DNA from: Gnetum montanum
Lineage: Eukaryota > Streptophyta > Gnetopsida > Gnetales > Gnetaceae
Assembly: GCA_015680685.1 (NCBI GenBank)
Contig: MNCI01026654.1
Coordinates: forward strand, 63,110 to 127,109
Reading direction: 5' to 3'
Length of the DNA stretch: 64,000 nt
Under the pieces are notes generated by a model that worked only from the letters and a program-made list of their open reading frames with translations, searched no databases and was not told where the DNA came from. The first letter of the stretch is position 1. Each line of letters starts with the position of its first letter. Below are positions 47,100-58,279 of this stretch, piece by piece. The position numbers and the translations under genes were made by a program.

Positions 47100-49900
47100 T
47101 CCCTCTTAAGAATCCATCTCATCCTCGAGGTAATCTTCTATGTGCATCTTCTCTATAGTTACATCCTTCTTATGCTTCTTATTTTCAATTCCATTATTAT
47201 CCTCATTATGATTTACATATAATAAACTACATATTAATCTCCTAATAATATTTATTAGTAAAAATATTAATTATTATTCATTATCATAATGATAAAAAAG
47301 GTGAGGGTATATGTTGAGGATGAACTTCTTATTTGTTTTTGAGTTTGTTAATTATAATATGACCATTGGATAAGTACTTCAGTGATAATTTTATTATAGA
47401 GCTTATTCATAGATTGATCCTTAACTAAAATTGGTTTAACCTCAAAGCTTACACTAGATCTTAGGACGGAGTGTTCCAATCCAATATGTATGGCACATCC
47501 TTGTTATGGAACTTCTTGAGAAAACTCACATGGAAGATTGTATGGATATTTAAATTTACTAGGATATTGAGCTAATATGATACTTTTCCAATTCATTCTA
47601 TGATCTCAAAAGGTATACAACATTAAGAAGCTAACTTGGTATATCTTCCTAGCTTTAAGAGACTTCTAGTAAATTTAACTCTCAACAGTTTCCTATGTAA
47701 AACTCCTATTTAAGAAAATTTTTATCCACATATGCTTTATAATTATCCTAGGCTTCTTGAAAANNNNNNNNNNNNNNNNNNNNNNNNNNNNNNNNNNNNN
47801 NNNNNNNNNNNNNNNNNNNNNNNNNNNNNNNNNNNNNNNNNNNNNNNNNNNNNNNNNNNNNNNNNNNNNNNNNNNNNNNNNNNNNNNNNNNNNNNNNNNN
47901 NNNNNNNNNNNNNNNNNNNNNNNNNACTTTGTTTGTTTTTCTTAGCCTTCACTCTTTGAAAACTTGGATAATTTCTAATATACATAGATACATCATTCTT
48001 CATATAGGTTTTGATATAGCTAGGATGTTTGGCACATGGTACTTCATGGGCTTCAAATAATAATTTGTGTCTCTAAATACTTTTTTTTATATACACTTTC
48101 TATCCCTTTATCAATAGACCTTTTAAGGAAAGGTGGTCATTATGTTCAAAAGTTTTGTTAGTTAAAATACCCTTAAAATAAGGGTTCTTCATCCCCTCAT
48201 TTATCTTTTCTTTCATGAGGGTTGTCACAACATCAATCATTAGATTTTACATCTCACCAAGAGCATCAATCACTATATTCTATTTTTTGGATTATATTTA
48301 ATCTCAAAATCATATTCTGCAAGTGATTCCATCCATCTTCATTGTCTTGTATTTAAGATGAGTGATCTCTATAGATATTCTAGACTATTATGATCAGTGT
48401 TAAATGTAAATATTTTTTCATAATGATAATGATAATGTCTTCAAATCTTTAAAGCATGAATAATTTCTAGTAATTCCAAATCATGGTTTGAATAATTTAC
48501 CTTAGCTCCTTATCATTTACAAGACTCAAAACATACCACTTTATTTTCTTGTAAATGAACTACATTGATCCCTACTCCACATGCATTCATAGATACTTAA
48601 AATGGTAATTATTCATCTAGGATTCTTAGGATAAGTGCTATTGTTAATAACATCTTTAGTTTTGGAAAATCTCTTCTACAACTTTCATTAAACTTGAACA
48701 CATGTTTCTCTTACAAGAGATTAGTCAAAGGGGTTACCAAAGTAGAATAATCATTAATAAGATATCAATACAAAACCTATTAAACCAAAAACATTTCCAA
48801 CAATTATGATATCCTTAAGTTCTAATCATTCTTAGACTACGCTAACTTTAGACAGGTCTATTTGAAATCCTTGTTTAGATACAACATGACAAAAATATGA
48901 TAATTCTTCTTTAAATAGTTCACATTTACTCAATTTTTCCTTTAATTAGTGTTTCTTAAGAATTTTCATAGTAATTATCAAATGTTCAACATATGCTTCC
49001 CTTAACTTGAAATAGATAAGTATTTCATCCATAAATATGATAACAAATTTATCAAGATATTACTAGAAGATATTATTCATCAATACCATGAATATTGTAG
49101 GTGCATTGGTTAGTCTAAATGGCATCACTACAAATCCATATAATCTATACCTAGTTCTAAACATAGTTTTCTCAATATATTTTTCTTTAATCATTATCTA
49201 GTGATAACTTGATTTTAAATCAATATTGGAAAAATAACATGCTCTCATAAGTTAAGAAAATAGGTTATTAATCCTAGACAAAGGATAGGTATTCTTAATT
49301 GTTACTTTTTTTAACACCCTATAATCAATGGATAATCTTAAGATACCATCCTTATTTTTGATGAATAGGACTAGTACTCCCCAAGGTAAGATACTAGGAT
49401 GACTCTTTTTTTCTTCAAGTAACTAATCTAGTTGTACCTTTAATTCTATTAGTTTTGAAGTAGAAAAACTATACAAGGATTTTTAAACTAATTGTGTACC
49501 TAGAAAATATTAATGGCATGTTCATTAGTTCTTTTTAGTGGTAACTCTTTAGTTTCACCAAATACCAAATTCTCATACTTTTAAAGTTCTTTTGGAATCT
49601 CAATATTTAAAATTTTTTGAAGTTGAGCCACTTTTACAATGAACATAGTAGCACCTCTCTTGACTAGTCTCTTGGTTTTCTTAATGATTATAGTATGAAT
49701 TTGCATTACTCTTCCTACCCATCTTAGAATCTTGACTCTATCAGTGATTGATAGTTTTAAGATACAAATTCCAAAATGGATGATAATATTAAATTTTTAT
49801 AGGAAAAAAATTTCTAATATTATAACAATGTATTCTAATTAAAATTCAAAAAATTCATTAACAAAAGAAATATCTTGAAGAAAAAAATTAATTTCATTGT
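47100..49900 (-). pseudogene. Chromovirus-like Ty3 pol fragment
   Basis: Reading from 49900 down: a protease-RT spacer with RLVKRGATMFIVKVAQ; RT with [20 protein letters not shown] and [18 protein letters not shown]; the catalytic stretch as FMDEIL (second Asp replaced) near 49022-49036; RNase H with NYSNHDLELLEIIHALKI and FNTDHNSLEYL (48290-48480); the integrase zinc-binding part with EAHEVPCAKHPSYIKTYM (near 48030-48100); then, after the gap, an integrase C-terminal part with FKI-like HTIFHVSFLKKFH (47480-47560). The lineage differs from elements A to C. Stops and frameshifts are abundant. LTRs were not found. The right end abuts an LTR stub at 49949. Confidence 0.75.
47764..47925. other. 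Assembly gap (162 Ns)
   Basis: A run of Ns inside the integrase region of the chromovirus-like fragment. The catalytic core of integrase would lie here. Frames drawn across it are meaningless. Confidence 0.99.
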
Positions 49901-49948
49901 ACCTAGTATGCTTACTCATTGGCATTCCATTTGCAAGTTTTACTTCTA

Positions 49949-50110
49949 TGAGTGGCGAGGTACCCCTATGCCAAACCATGCAAATTAGAAGCATTCATGC
50001 ACAACCCGGTCAAGTTCCAAAGACTGCAAGCACTTACGTACATAGAACTCTAGCTAGAAAAACCTCAATTAGAATGGTTGTTGTCCTTATAGCCATTACT
50101 AGACTGATGC
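49949..50110 (-). repeat. LTR stub of the element A/B/C family
   Basis: Starts with TGAGTGGCGAGGTACCCCTA, the plus-orientation first bases of the LTRs of elements A and B. Similarity can be followed for some 90 to 160 bp (GGTCAAGTTCCAAAGACT...), after which the sequence changes. In element orientation this is the 3' end of an LTR. It may be the outer remnant of element C's 3' LTR. Confidence 0.65.
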
Positions 50111-50229
50111 TTACAGCTGCTGATGGTCATCCATTCATTGGGCCAAGTTCTTCAAAATAGAGCATTGTCCTTCAAAGTGGATGAAAAGGACTTTGAGTTT
50201 CACATTGGCTATTTTCAGATTTTTTTTTC

Positions 50230-52620
50230 CTCCTTACATGCCTTGAACTTGCCCTCGTATAATGAATACGAGGTGGCCACTTGCTTCTCAATGTTTGACC
50301 ACGGCCTCCCAACTAGAAGCATGGCTAGGTTTGCATAATGAAGGTTGGCTAGTTCCATGTATTCAATCATTTCTTTAATCTATAGCTCCTTAAGATGAAT
50401 CTTACCCTTGTTGTAGGCGTTTAACTCATCAAAGATGGGTTTCCACACCTTGCCTTCTTCCTTGAGCTGTTGGAGGGCTTAATTCATCTTAGCCTTTGCG
50501 AATTGGATTTCTTTCTTGTTAACTTATTTTTGGAGTTCCACTTGGTCCCTATAGTGGTTTTTCACTTGTTCAAACCTAAGGGCCTCATTCTTCCAAATGG
50601 TAATCTCAATGGCTATCTTCTGTTGCAAGGCTCAGACTTCCTCCATCAACAAATTACGATTCTCGGTAGCCAACCTTCTTACATCGTTATTTACCCTAGC
50701 TAGCTCCTCCTACTGTTGGTGAATAAAATCTTTCATCTATTGATTTTCGAAACCAACATTGCATAGGTGATGAACTTCAGTGATCAACCCAACATTCTCC
50801 TAGTGGACCTCTGCTAAGTCCTTGTTTAGATGATAAGAATGAGATTCCTCGAAAGACTTGTCGAAGATCACTAACTCTCACTCGTACTCAACTATTTGAA
50901 GCTTGGTTTGAAGCTATTGAAAAGCTTCATCCTTGGCAAGATCATAGTTAAGTATAGTCAGGTTAGTTAGTTGGGCTCTCAATTGAGCAACTTCAACAAC
51001 CAAGCATTGGTTGTCTACCTGAGCTACTTCAAGTTTCCCCTCTATGATGAGGCACTTTCCCTTTACCAAGAGTAGCTCCAACTAGGTTACAATGATGTTG
51101 TTCAGAAGGTCAAAGACATCTGGAAGTAGTTTCCCAGTTTCCACTAGTTGGTCCAATAGTTCTTCATGTTGGGCTACACTGAGTCTACCACTCTAAGTTC
51201 CTGCAAACGTCTATACATATTTGAGCCCATGTATGTCTGGTACAGGTGCTACAGGTGCATTGAGAGCTATGGAAATTATGTCAAAAACTACATCTACCAC
51301 AACTTCCTGTTCTTAGTGCTGCATTACCAAGATAGTTTCCCCTTCACCCTCCTTCAAGTGCACTGAGAAAGTAGTAGCATTCCCCAAAATTTCTAGGAAT
51401 AAATATTGGGTCAGAAACATTGTTACTTCTTGGGTGTCAGGGTCTAATCTTGTAGGCACCTATCTTCATGCAGCCGAAAGCATCGACCTTGCCCTCTCCA
51501 ACAGGCTCACAGGTCGAGCCACTTGCTCCAGATGGCTCAAGGTAGGGTGGTATACCAAAGGGTCTCTTGCACTACTAGTTCCCACCTTGCATATGCATTC
51601 TACAATCATGCATGAGTCTAACCCTACTAGTTGTGTGGACGGTGGAGGTGGTGGCTACATTTCCTCCATTCTTGTTATGGTAGGTGTTTTCTCTTTTATC
51701 ATCTCATGCCATGAAGCAACTAGAGCATGGTGGATTGTGTCATTAGCATATCAAGCTATCCCTACCCATTTGAATAGTTTTTTAATCAAGCAGGGAAAGG
51801 ATAGAGCTCACCTTCCATGTTCATTCTCCATAAACTTTTTCTCAATTTCTAGAAAAAGTAACTATGGTAGGTTGATGGGAAATTTTCCACTTAGGGTAGC
51901 ATATGCATGAGCAGAGAAGGTAGTGACTTTGCTAGGTCTTACTATTGGATTTAAGTGGTAATATGAAATCTTGGAGTAGACTTGTTCTATAGTGGTCAAT
52001 GAGACAAACTATTTGTGGTTTACCCCATAACATCGCCTAGTCCACTCCGACTTCACTTCAAGGTCTGCTTGTTTTGAAATTTTTACCACATCAGCCTTAG
52101 TCTTAGGCAACCCAAGGGCTTGTGCAATTGCCTTTGTGGAGTAAGATACATGAATATCTTTGATTCTTACCCATGACCTAGGCTACTAGTTTGTCTAGAA
52201 GAGATAAGTTTCCCCCAAGTACCACTCACCACTTGTAGTGATGATTGGCCACATGGGAGAACTCTGTAGATGGGTTTTAACTTCCTCTAGTGCACTTTTT
52301 AGGAATGGTCTAAAGTTTAACTCTTTAAGGACCATTCATTGTACCTCTTCTGGCTTGATAGCTTCAAGGTAGGCCCTAGTCAAGGTGACCTCAAGCCTTG
52401 GCACTCTTGTTGGAGCCTCATCCCCATGCGACTATTCTATGGAAACCTCTTCTTCAAGAATTTGATGAACAAATTGCATGTGAGCCCTCTATGTGCTCCT
52501 GAGGCTACATGTCTCATCCTCGTATGGTTCTAGATCACTTATCTTAGGGTTGAGATGGTCCTTCCTCCATCAAACATCTTGGTTTTGGTGCCATCTATAG
52601 TCATAGCATAACCACAAATT
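50230..52620 (-). pseudogene. Unidentified coiled-coil reading frame of about 790 codons
   Basis: A single minus-strand frame (same phase at 52560, 51660, 51480 and 50940) can be read for about 2.4 kb without a frameshift. The N-terminal third looks globular (GEWYLGETYLF; KAIAQALGLPKTKADVVKIS; HAYATLSGKFPINLP). The middle has a Pro/Gln linker, and the C-terminal half is a long charged coiled coil (LAKDEAFQ; NNDVRRLATENRNLLMEEV; NKKEIQFAKAKMN) ending near KWKPIFDELNAYNKGKIHL. About twenty stops interrupt it, nearly all where Gln (CAG/CAA), Trp or Arg fits. The layout recalls plant retroelement accessory proteins, but I do not recognise it securely. The start codon is uncertain. Confidence 0.5.
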
Positions 52621-52741
52621 AAAATGTATGCATGTTTTTCCAAAATGGCAATAAGATACCTTCTCATGATGGCTTGGCTATGATAGTGACACATACATTT
52701 TGTTTGATCGAGGGTGGTGTTTTGATTAACCCTAGGTAAAC

Positions 52742-52957
52742 CCTCAGTTGTGTTAAGTTCTGTGTAACCCTAGGGTGGGTTAAGTTGTGATTAACCCTTG
52801 GGTGCGTTGAGTTTTGATTAACCCTTGGGTGCGTTAAGTTTTGATTAACCCTTGGGCGCGTTAAGTTTTGAGTAACCCTAGGGTGTGTTAAGTTTTGATT
52901 AACCCTTGGGTGCATTAAGTTGTGATTAATCCTTGGGTGCATTAAGTTTTGATTAAC
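52742..52957 (-). repeat. 27-bp minisatellite, eight units
   Basis: Eight head-to-tail units of 27 bp with small differences. Since 27 is divisible by three, the minus frame reads repeats of VNQNLTHPR. It lies between the coiled-coil frame and the rest of element C. The 98-residue frame drawn over it is likely a product of the repeat and not a gene. Not a CRISPR: there are no spacers. Confidence 0.85.
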
Positions 52958-53244
52958 CATCTCTAGGCCCCCATGATGTAGAGCATACCTCTGGTAGAAA
53001 AAGAGTGAAGGAATGGGTAGATGTGGTAAGCAGCAGGATAGTGATGTGCTCAGGAAGGAGATTAGGCATGGAAAACTTGAAAAACTACCCTAGTGTTATG
53101 AGAAAATGGACAACATGTGGAGGCACAACACACGTATATATATGGGTCTTGGAACTGCGTCAATGGGGCCACATAAATGGGGCTGTGTCAATGTAGGGCG
53201 CTACGTATACTAAGCCGCATAAACACAACTAGTCAACTATATTG

Positions 53245-54780
53245 ACTAGCATTGATTGATGAGTTAAAGGTTAAATCTATTAGTTTTGGCACAAGACTGG
53301 AGTTAGGTGCAAGCTAAGAGATCCCAAAACATCATGGAACAACAAGGAAGGGACGTTAGTGTCAAAAGAAGGATCAGAGTTAGGAGAATGTCGTAATCGA
53401 GAACTTGGTGGATGAAAAGCTACACAATGGGCAGCATAGAGATGATCAACCAACTATATCAAAGGGGTAGGAGATTAACAACCAAGACCAAAGGATGTGC
53501 AAGTGAGTCCTCCCCATAACAAGCTACAGCCTTGTGTGCCCTTGCACATCGTCAACATAGGAGTCCGTGGGCTCCATACTTAATTAATGGCCATCAAAAG
53601 TTAATACTCACACCCACAAGAACCANGTTCTGTTCCCTTCCTCCATTGCTCTCCATTATTCACCTCATTGCCCATTTTATGTTTTGATCATTTGTCNAAG
53701 CAATGGAGGAAGGGAACGGAAAATGTGAAATGGAATTCTAAATCATGGCCACATAAAATCCCTTGTGAAGTTTGTGATTAAGTGACCCAGTAGGATCCAT
53801 CCTCAATCCAAACCAAAATCAACCATGTTCAGTGACTTTGCATCAGCAGTCCAAGACTAGTCTATCCCTTCAAACATGAGGGTGCTGTCACAAAAAAATC
53901 ACGATTTCAAAATGAGTGAGACATTGGAAGTGAGAAAAGGCTTGAGTGACATGTAGCCCATGTACGTGGTCTAAGGGGTCTGCTTTGAATTCCCATGTAT
54001 TTTTTTTTATTTCTTAACTAGGAACCACACCATGCAAAGACTCAAGTGTTTGCACACTAATTTTTTCCAAGTGGTGTGCTTTGAATTCTCATCATTTGTT
54101 TGTTTATTTTTCTTATTTTTCTTAAATGATGAGGACCACACCATGCAAGGATGGATCACTATTTAGCTTCCTACTATGAAGGGATACGGAATGGTAAGAA
54201 GTCCATGAGAACATGTTTACATACAAGGGAACAAAAAAGCACAAAGAATGTTGCATTCCCTTGAAATCAAACCTTTTTCTACCCAATGGATCCTTCTCAA
54301 GTCAAGGAACTATGCAAGCCATAAATTAATTAAAGTTGTGTTGAATGAAAGAGTGATTGCATGTTTCTAAAATAGGGAAAACCATAGAGTGTGTGAATGG
54401 GTGGATGACATGGACTTACTTCCTATTAAATGAAATGAGAGTATAACTTAGCTTCCTAAAACCAAAATGCTACAGTGAAAACTAGATATAGTAGACAACC
54501 CATCATAAGCATGCCCCCATTGGTGCAACAACCTCACTATCACATCATGTGGTAATAAGACAAATTTATTAGCAAAAAATAAATAAAGGGAAATAACTAA
54601 GATAAAAAAAATGAAACGACTAAAGGTGAAGTATATCTATATATAAAAAAGATAAAGAGTAGGTAAGAAATGTCAAACATACAAATGATGGTGTAAAACA
54701 AAAATGTGTAAAAAAAAGAAAGAAAATACCTAAGAGGCTAGGACAACTATTTTATTATGGGTCGCAATCTCCCCTCCAAC
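53245..54780 (-). other. Non-coding 3' interior of element C with a reversed contig
   Basis: Aligns in part with 2780-4090 of element A and 35770-37080 of element B. A small contig between Ns (53627-53695) is in reverse orientation: its reverse complement overlaps 53697 onwards (AGCAATGGAGGAAGGGAAC) and restores the match with element B near 36135-36165. No gene seen. Confidence 0.7.
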
Positions 54781-54789
54781 TAAGCTTGG

Positions 54790-55990
54790 AGGAGGATATT
54801 CGAAAGATGGAACATGGCTGACCATTTGATGAAATGGTAGTGACACTGGGTTGGTGTAGTTCATGGAAGGATTTTAATTATTGCATGTTGACCAAATGTG
54901 TTGTCGTTGGGTTCTTAGGTTTGTGTATGAGTAGGGATCTAGATGGAAAGGTCTCAAAAATAATATAAGGTCCCTTCCACAGTGTTTAAAAACTGGTCTA
55001 TTATGGCACATGTGTGGGGTTCCAATAGAGAACCTTATCTCCATGTTGAAATATTACCTTCCAAATCCTAAGGTCATGAAATTCTTTATTATATGCCTTA
55101 TGTATCTCATTTGATGATAGTGATACTAATCAATTCTCATCTAGCACATTTAAGTTGATGAGCCATTCTCGTTGTGCTAGGGACACGGCAAGACCTAAGT
55201 CACTTGTAGTGGATAGTGTTTCGAGTTCTACCTGAATCAAGAGCCTTGGCAATTTTCTGTACACTAACTCATAAGTGGAGTACCCTATAGGAAGTTTCCA
55301 GGTTGAGTGGTAGGCCTAAAGGGCATCGTTAAGTTTTGTGCTCCAATACCTCCTATATTTGTTAATCGTCCTAGTGAGGATTTTTGTAATCTCCCAGTTT
55401 GTGACTTCAGCTTGCCCATTGGCTTGGGGGTGATAGGCTATTGTTAGTTTAGGTTATACCCCCAAATTCTATATGAGTTTACAAAAATTAACACCTGTGA
55501 AGTGAGTGCCATTATCTGAAATAAGTGCATGTGGCATCCCAAACCTGTTCACGATTTGCTGTTGAACAAACCATGCAGCTATGGTTGAGGAACAGTCGGT
55601 GATGGCTACTACCTCTACCCACTTGGTGCAGTAGTCCACCACAACAATGGTGTATGTCTTCTCATTTAACATGGGTGTAATGGGGCCCATGAATTCAATG
55701 CTCCAATTTTCAAAGGATTCAAGTAGTTGAATCCACTCTTGAGGTCCCTCCATTCTTGTGGCCATCCCATCATCTCTTTGACATTGATCACAGGAGCAGA
55801 CAAACCCTTGAGCATCTCAAAAGAGTGTAGGCCAGTAGTAGGATCTTAATGGCCATGTGCCTTCTCACATAATGGTCCCCACAAGGGCCCTCATGAGCAT
55901 CTTGAAGGATGCACAGTTGATCTGTATCAAGGACACATCATCAAACCAAGCCATCTGCACTAATTTCCATAAAGTGTTTGGCTCAATGAA
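54790..55990 (-). pseudogene. Integrase of element C
   Basis: The best open stretch is 55469-55765: WSIEFMGPITPM, YTIVVVDYCTKWVEVV, and ALISDNGTHFTGVNF. The first catalytic residue is Glu where element A has Asp (IEF against IDF), so activity is not expected. The second catalytic Asp (SDNGTHF) is kept. The zinc-binding part lies upstream, broken by stops (55770-55990). The C-terminal part (54790-55450) is interrupted. It follows RNase H as in element A. Confidence 0.85.
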
Positions 55991-56159
55991 GGAATTGTTG
56001 TTTCTTCCAATGGTCTAGCTCCTTTGGTAGCTCTTTTGTATGGAGATAGGTAAGGGTTTCATGAAAACAATTTGATTTTGTGGGGGTCTCTTTCGCGATT
56101 GCTCCAGCAAAGAGGAGTTCATCTAGAAAATAGTCAAAGAGTGGACTCTTCTCCTCTAT

Positions 56160-56450
56160 GCTATTCCATCATAACTGAGAAAAGTGATCAAAAATCACAT
56201 TCTCAGTTTCCTTTTTTTCTACCAGGGTAAGATCAAATTCTTGAAGGATCATGAGCCATCGTATGACACGGGGGCTCACCGTTGGTTTGTTCATATGGAG
56301 CCGGGTGGCACTATGGTTCGTATGCACAAACACCTTATATCTGAGCACATAGTGGTGAAACTTCTCCAAGGTGAACACCACTACCATTAACTCCTTTTCA
56401 GTGGTGGTGTAATTCAACTAAGCACCCACAATACTTTGGCTTGCATAGTG
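56160..56450 (-). pseudogene. RNase H of element C
   Basis: The open stretch 56169-56417 contains MNYTTTEKELMVVVFTLEKF, HHYVLRYKVFVHTNHSA and NVIFDHFSQL. Where element A has HIDHS, this copy has HTNHS, so a catalytic Asp is probably lost through one G-to-A change. It sits between RT and INT. Confidence 0.85.
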
Positions 56451-56559
56451 GATGTAATATGAATGCTTTTGGTCATCCAACTATGTGAGCACAGCTTCCA
56501 ATGCATAGTTAGATGCATTTGTCATGATGTGAAACAGTCTGGACCAATCAAGAGAATTA

Positions 56560-57700
56560 GAGTCTCTATGAGTTTCTTCTTTAGTTTTTGGAATGCAAAT
56601 TCACATTTCCCACTCTAAAAAATAGGGTGTCTTTCTTGGTTAGCTTCACCAACGACTTGACGATCTTTGAAAATTTCTTGATGAAGCACCAATAGTAACC
56701 AGTGTGTCCAAGGAATGATCAAATATCCCTTATAGTTTTTGGTTGACTAGTAATTCCTTATATAACCTTGATTTTCTCAAGATCCATCCCAATCCCTTCT
56801 TGTGAGATTTGGTGCCCCAAAATAATGCCTTCTTGGACCATGAGATGGCTCTTCTACTAGTTGAGCCATAAGTTAGTTCCTACACATCATTTCAAAACTT
56901 GCTTGAGGCAGTCCAAGGATTGCTCAAATGTTGCTCCATGGGTGGAGAAGTCATCCATAAAAACCTTTACACCATTGCCAATTTACTTTTGGAAGATGTT
57001 GAGGAAAAGGTGTTGGAAGGTTGCGGGTGCATTACATAGCCCAAAGGCATCTTCCTGTATGCAAAATTTCCCTATGGACTCATAAACATTATCTTTGCCT
57101 AGTCCTTTAGTGTAATCTAGATTTGGTTATAGCCATTGTAACCATCCAAGAAGCTATAGTAACAATACCCCAAAATGATATCCAACACTTAGTCCAGAAA
57201 TGGAAGTGGAAAATGATCCTTAAAGATTATCATGTTTAGTAACCAAAAATCGATATAGACACTCCATTTACCATCCCTTTTTGGTACAATAACAAGTGGA
57301 CTGATCCACTCACTATCCACAGTGGAGTAGATGAATCTCACCTTCAGCAATTACTCAATTTCATCTTTAATGATCTATTTAAGTTTGGGATTCAATTATC
57401 TTTGCAGCTGTCATCATGGCTTCATGGAAGGTTCATTATAGATTCAATGTTGGCATATCCTCGAATCAATCCTCGTTAACTCAGGGTATGACCATGCAAA
57501 GGCAGTCAACCACTTACCCACCATCCTTAGCAACTTCTTCTTTTGCTCAGGATCAAGAGTGACATTGATTATTACTAAATTACTATTTTGCAAGAATGCA
57601 TATTCCAAATTGATCAGTAAGGGCTTTAGTTCTAGGGGCTCCTATTTAAAGCTTTTAGGGATCTACAGCTTTCCCCAATCGGTAGCATCATTTGTAGTGG
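56560..57700 (-). pseudogene. Linker and reverse transcriptase of element C
   Basis: The sequence from protease through the linker (VIINVTLDPEQKKKLLRMVG, then RIDSRICQH) and into RT (SEWISPLVIVPKRDGKWSVY, then KDHFPLPFLD and YYSFLDGYNGYNQI) can be read in one frame for about 1 kb with stops but no frameshift. The catalytic motif is seen as FMDDFS around 56940-56960, in another frame, so a frameshift lies between. Stops stand where Gln or Trp would be in several places. Confidence 0.83.
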
Positions 57701-57749
57701 AAAGTTGTTGATGGATCTGTTCTAGGTTCATCATGCATAGGGTGCTACT

Positions 57750-58275
57750 ATCAGAATCATCAATCAACCATTGGGTGCCTTCTTGATTAGTGGCTACTGT
57801 GTATAGGCATTGTTGGATTTGTGATTTGGTGGCACACCGACTGCATGCTTGAATGGACGTCCAGTTAACAAACTAGAGTTTCTACACATAGTTGCAATCA
57901 GAGTCACTGTACATGATGCATGGAACCTTATTCTTATTCATCTTTCCAAAGGAATTTTCCTTGGAAATTTCAAGGGAGAGATCTCAGAGTCCCAAATATC
58001 CATCCACCATGCTAAGCCATGCTCTTCCCATTATAATTAGGAAGTCCCCCTTGTAGTTATCAACATGGATCACCAAGAAATCAGCAAGGTAGGACCACCC
58101 ACAAATGGTGGTCACAATATCTTCTACCAATCCCAAGGGAATAGTCATGGATTGGTCTACCAACTCTAGCTAAATGTTGCTCTTCTTCAATGGAGTCAAG
58201 TTCCAAGTCTTGTACATATCATGTGAAATTAGTTTGACACCGGACCCTAAATTCTAGAAGAGCTTGACATGGATA
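57750..58275 (-). pseudogene. Protease of element C
   Basis: The active-site region reads NLGSGVKLISHDMYKTWNL near 58230-58250: the catalytic Asp of DSGSG is Asn here (one G-to-A change). It continues with EDIVTTICGWSYLADFLVIH and FLIIMGRAWLSMVDGYLGL, parallel to elements A and B, in the same frame as the downstream linker and RT. Inactive. Confidence 0.8.
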
Positions 58276-58279
58276 GTTT

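Noticed and set aside
47732-48003. Frames spanning the run of Ns
   Set aside because: They are artefacts of unknown bases at 47764-47925.
51434-51910. 158-codon plus-strand frame
   Set aside because: It lies opposite the continuous coiled-coil frame and resembles no family; treated as its shadow.
50230-52620. Alternative genetic code with TAG/TAA read as Gln
   Set aside because: The stops also include TGA at Trp- or Arg-like positions, occur in dead retroelements, and fit cytosine deamination better than a code change.
52742-52957. CRISPR-like repeat
   Set aside because: Units are contiguous with no spacers, and the context is a plant retroelement.
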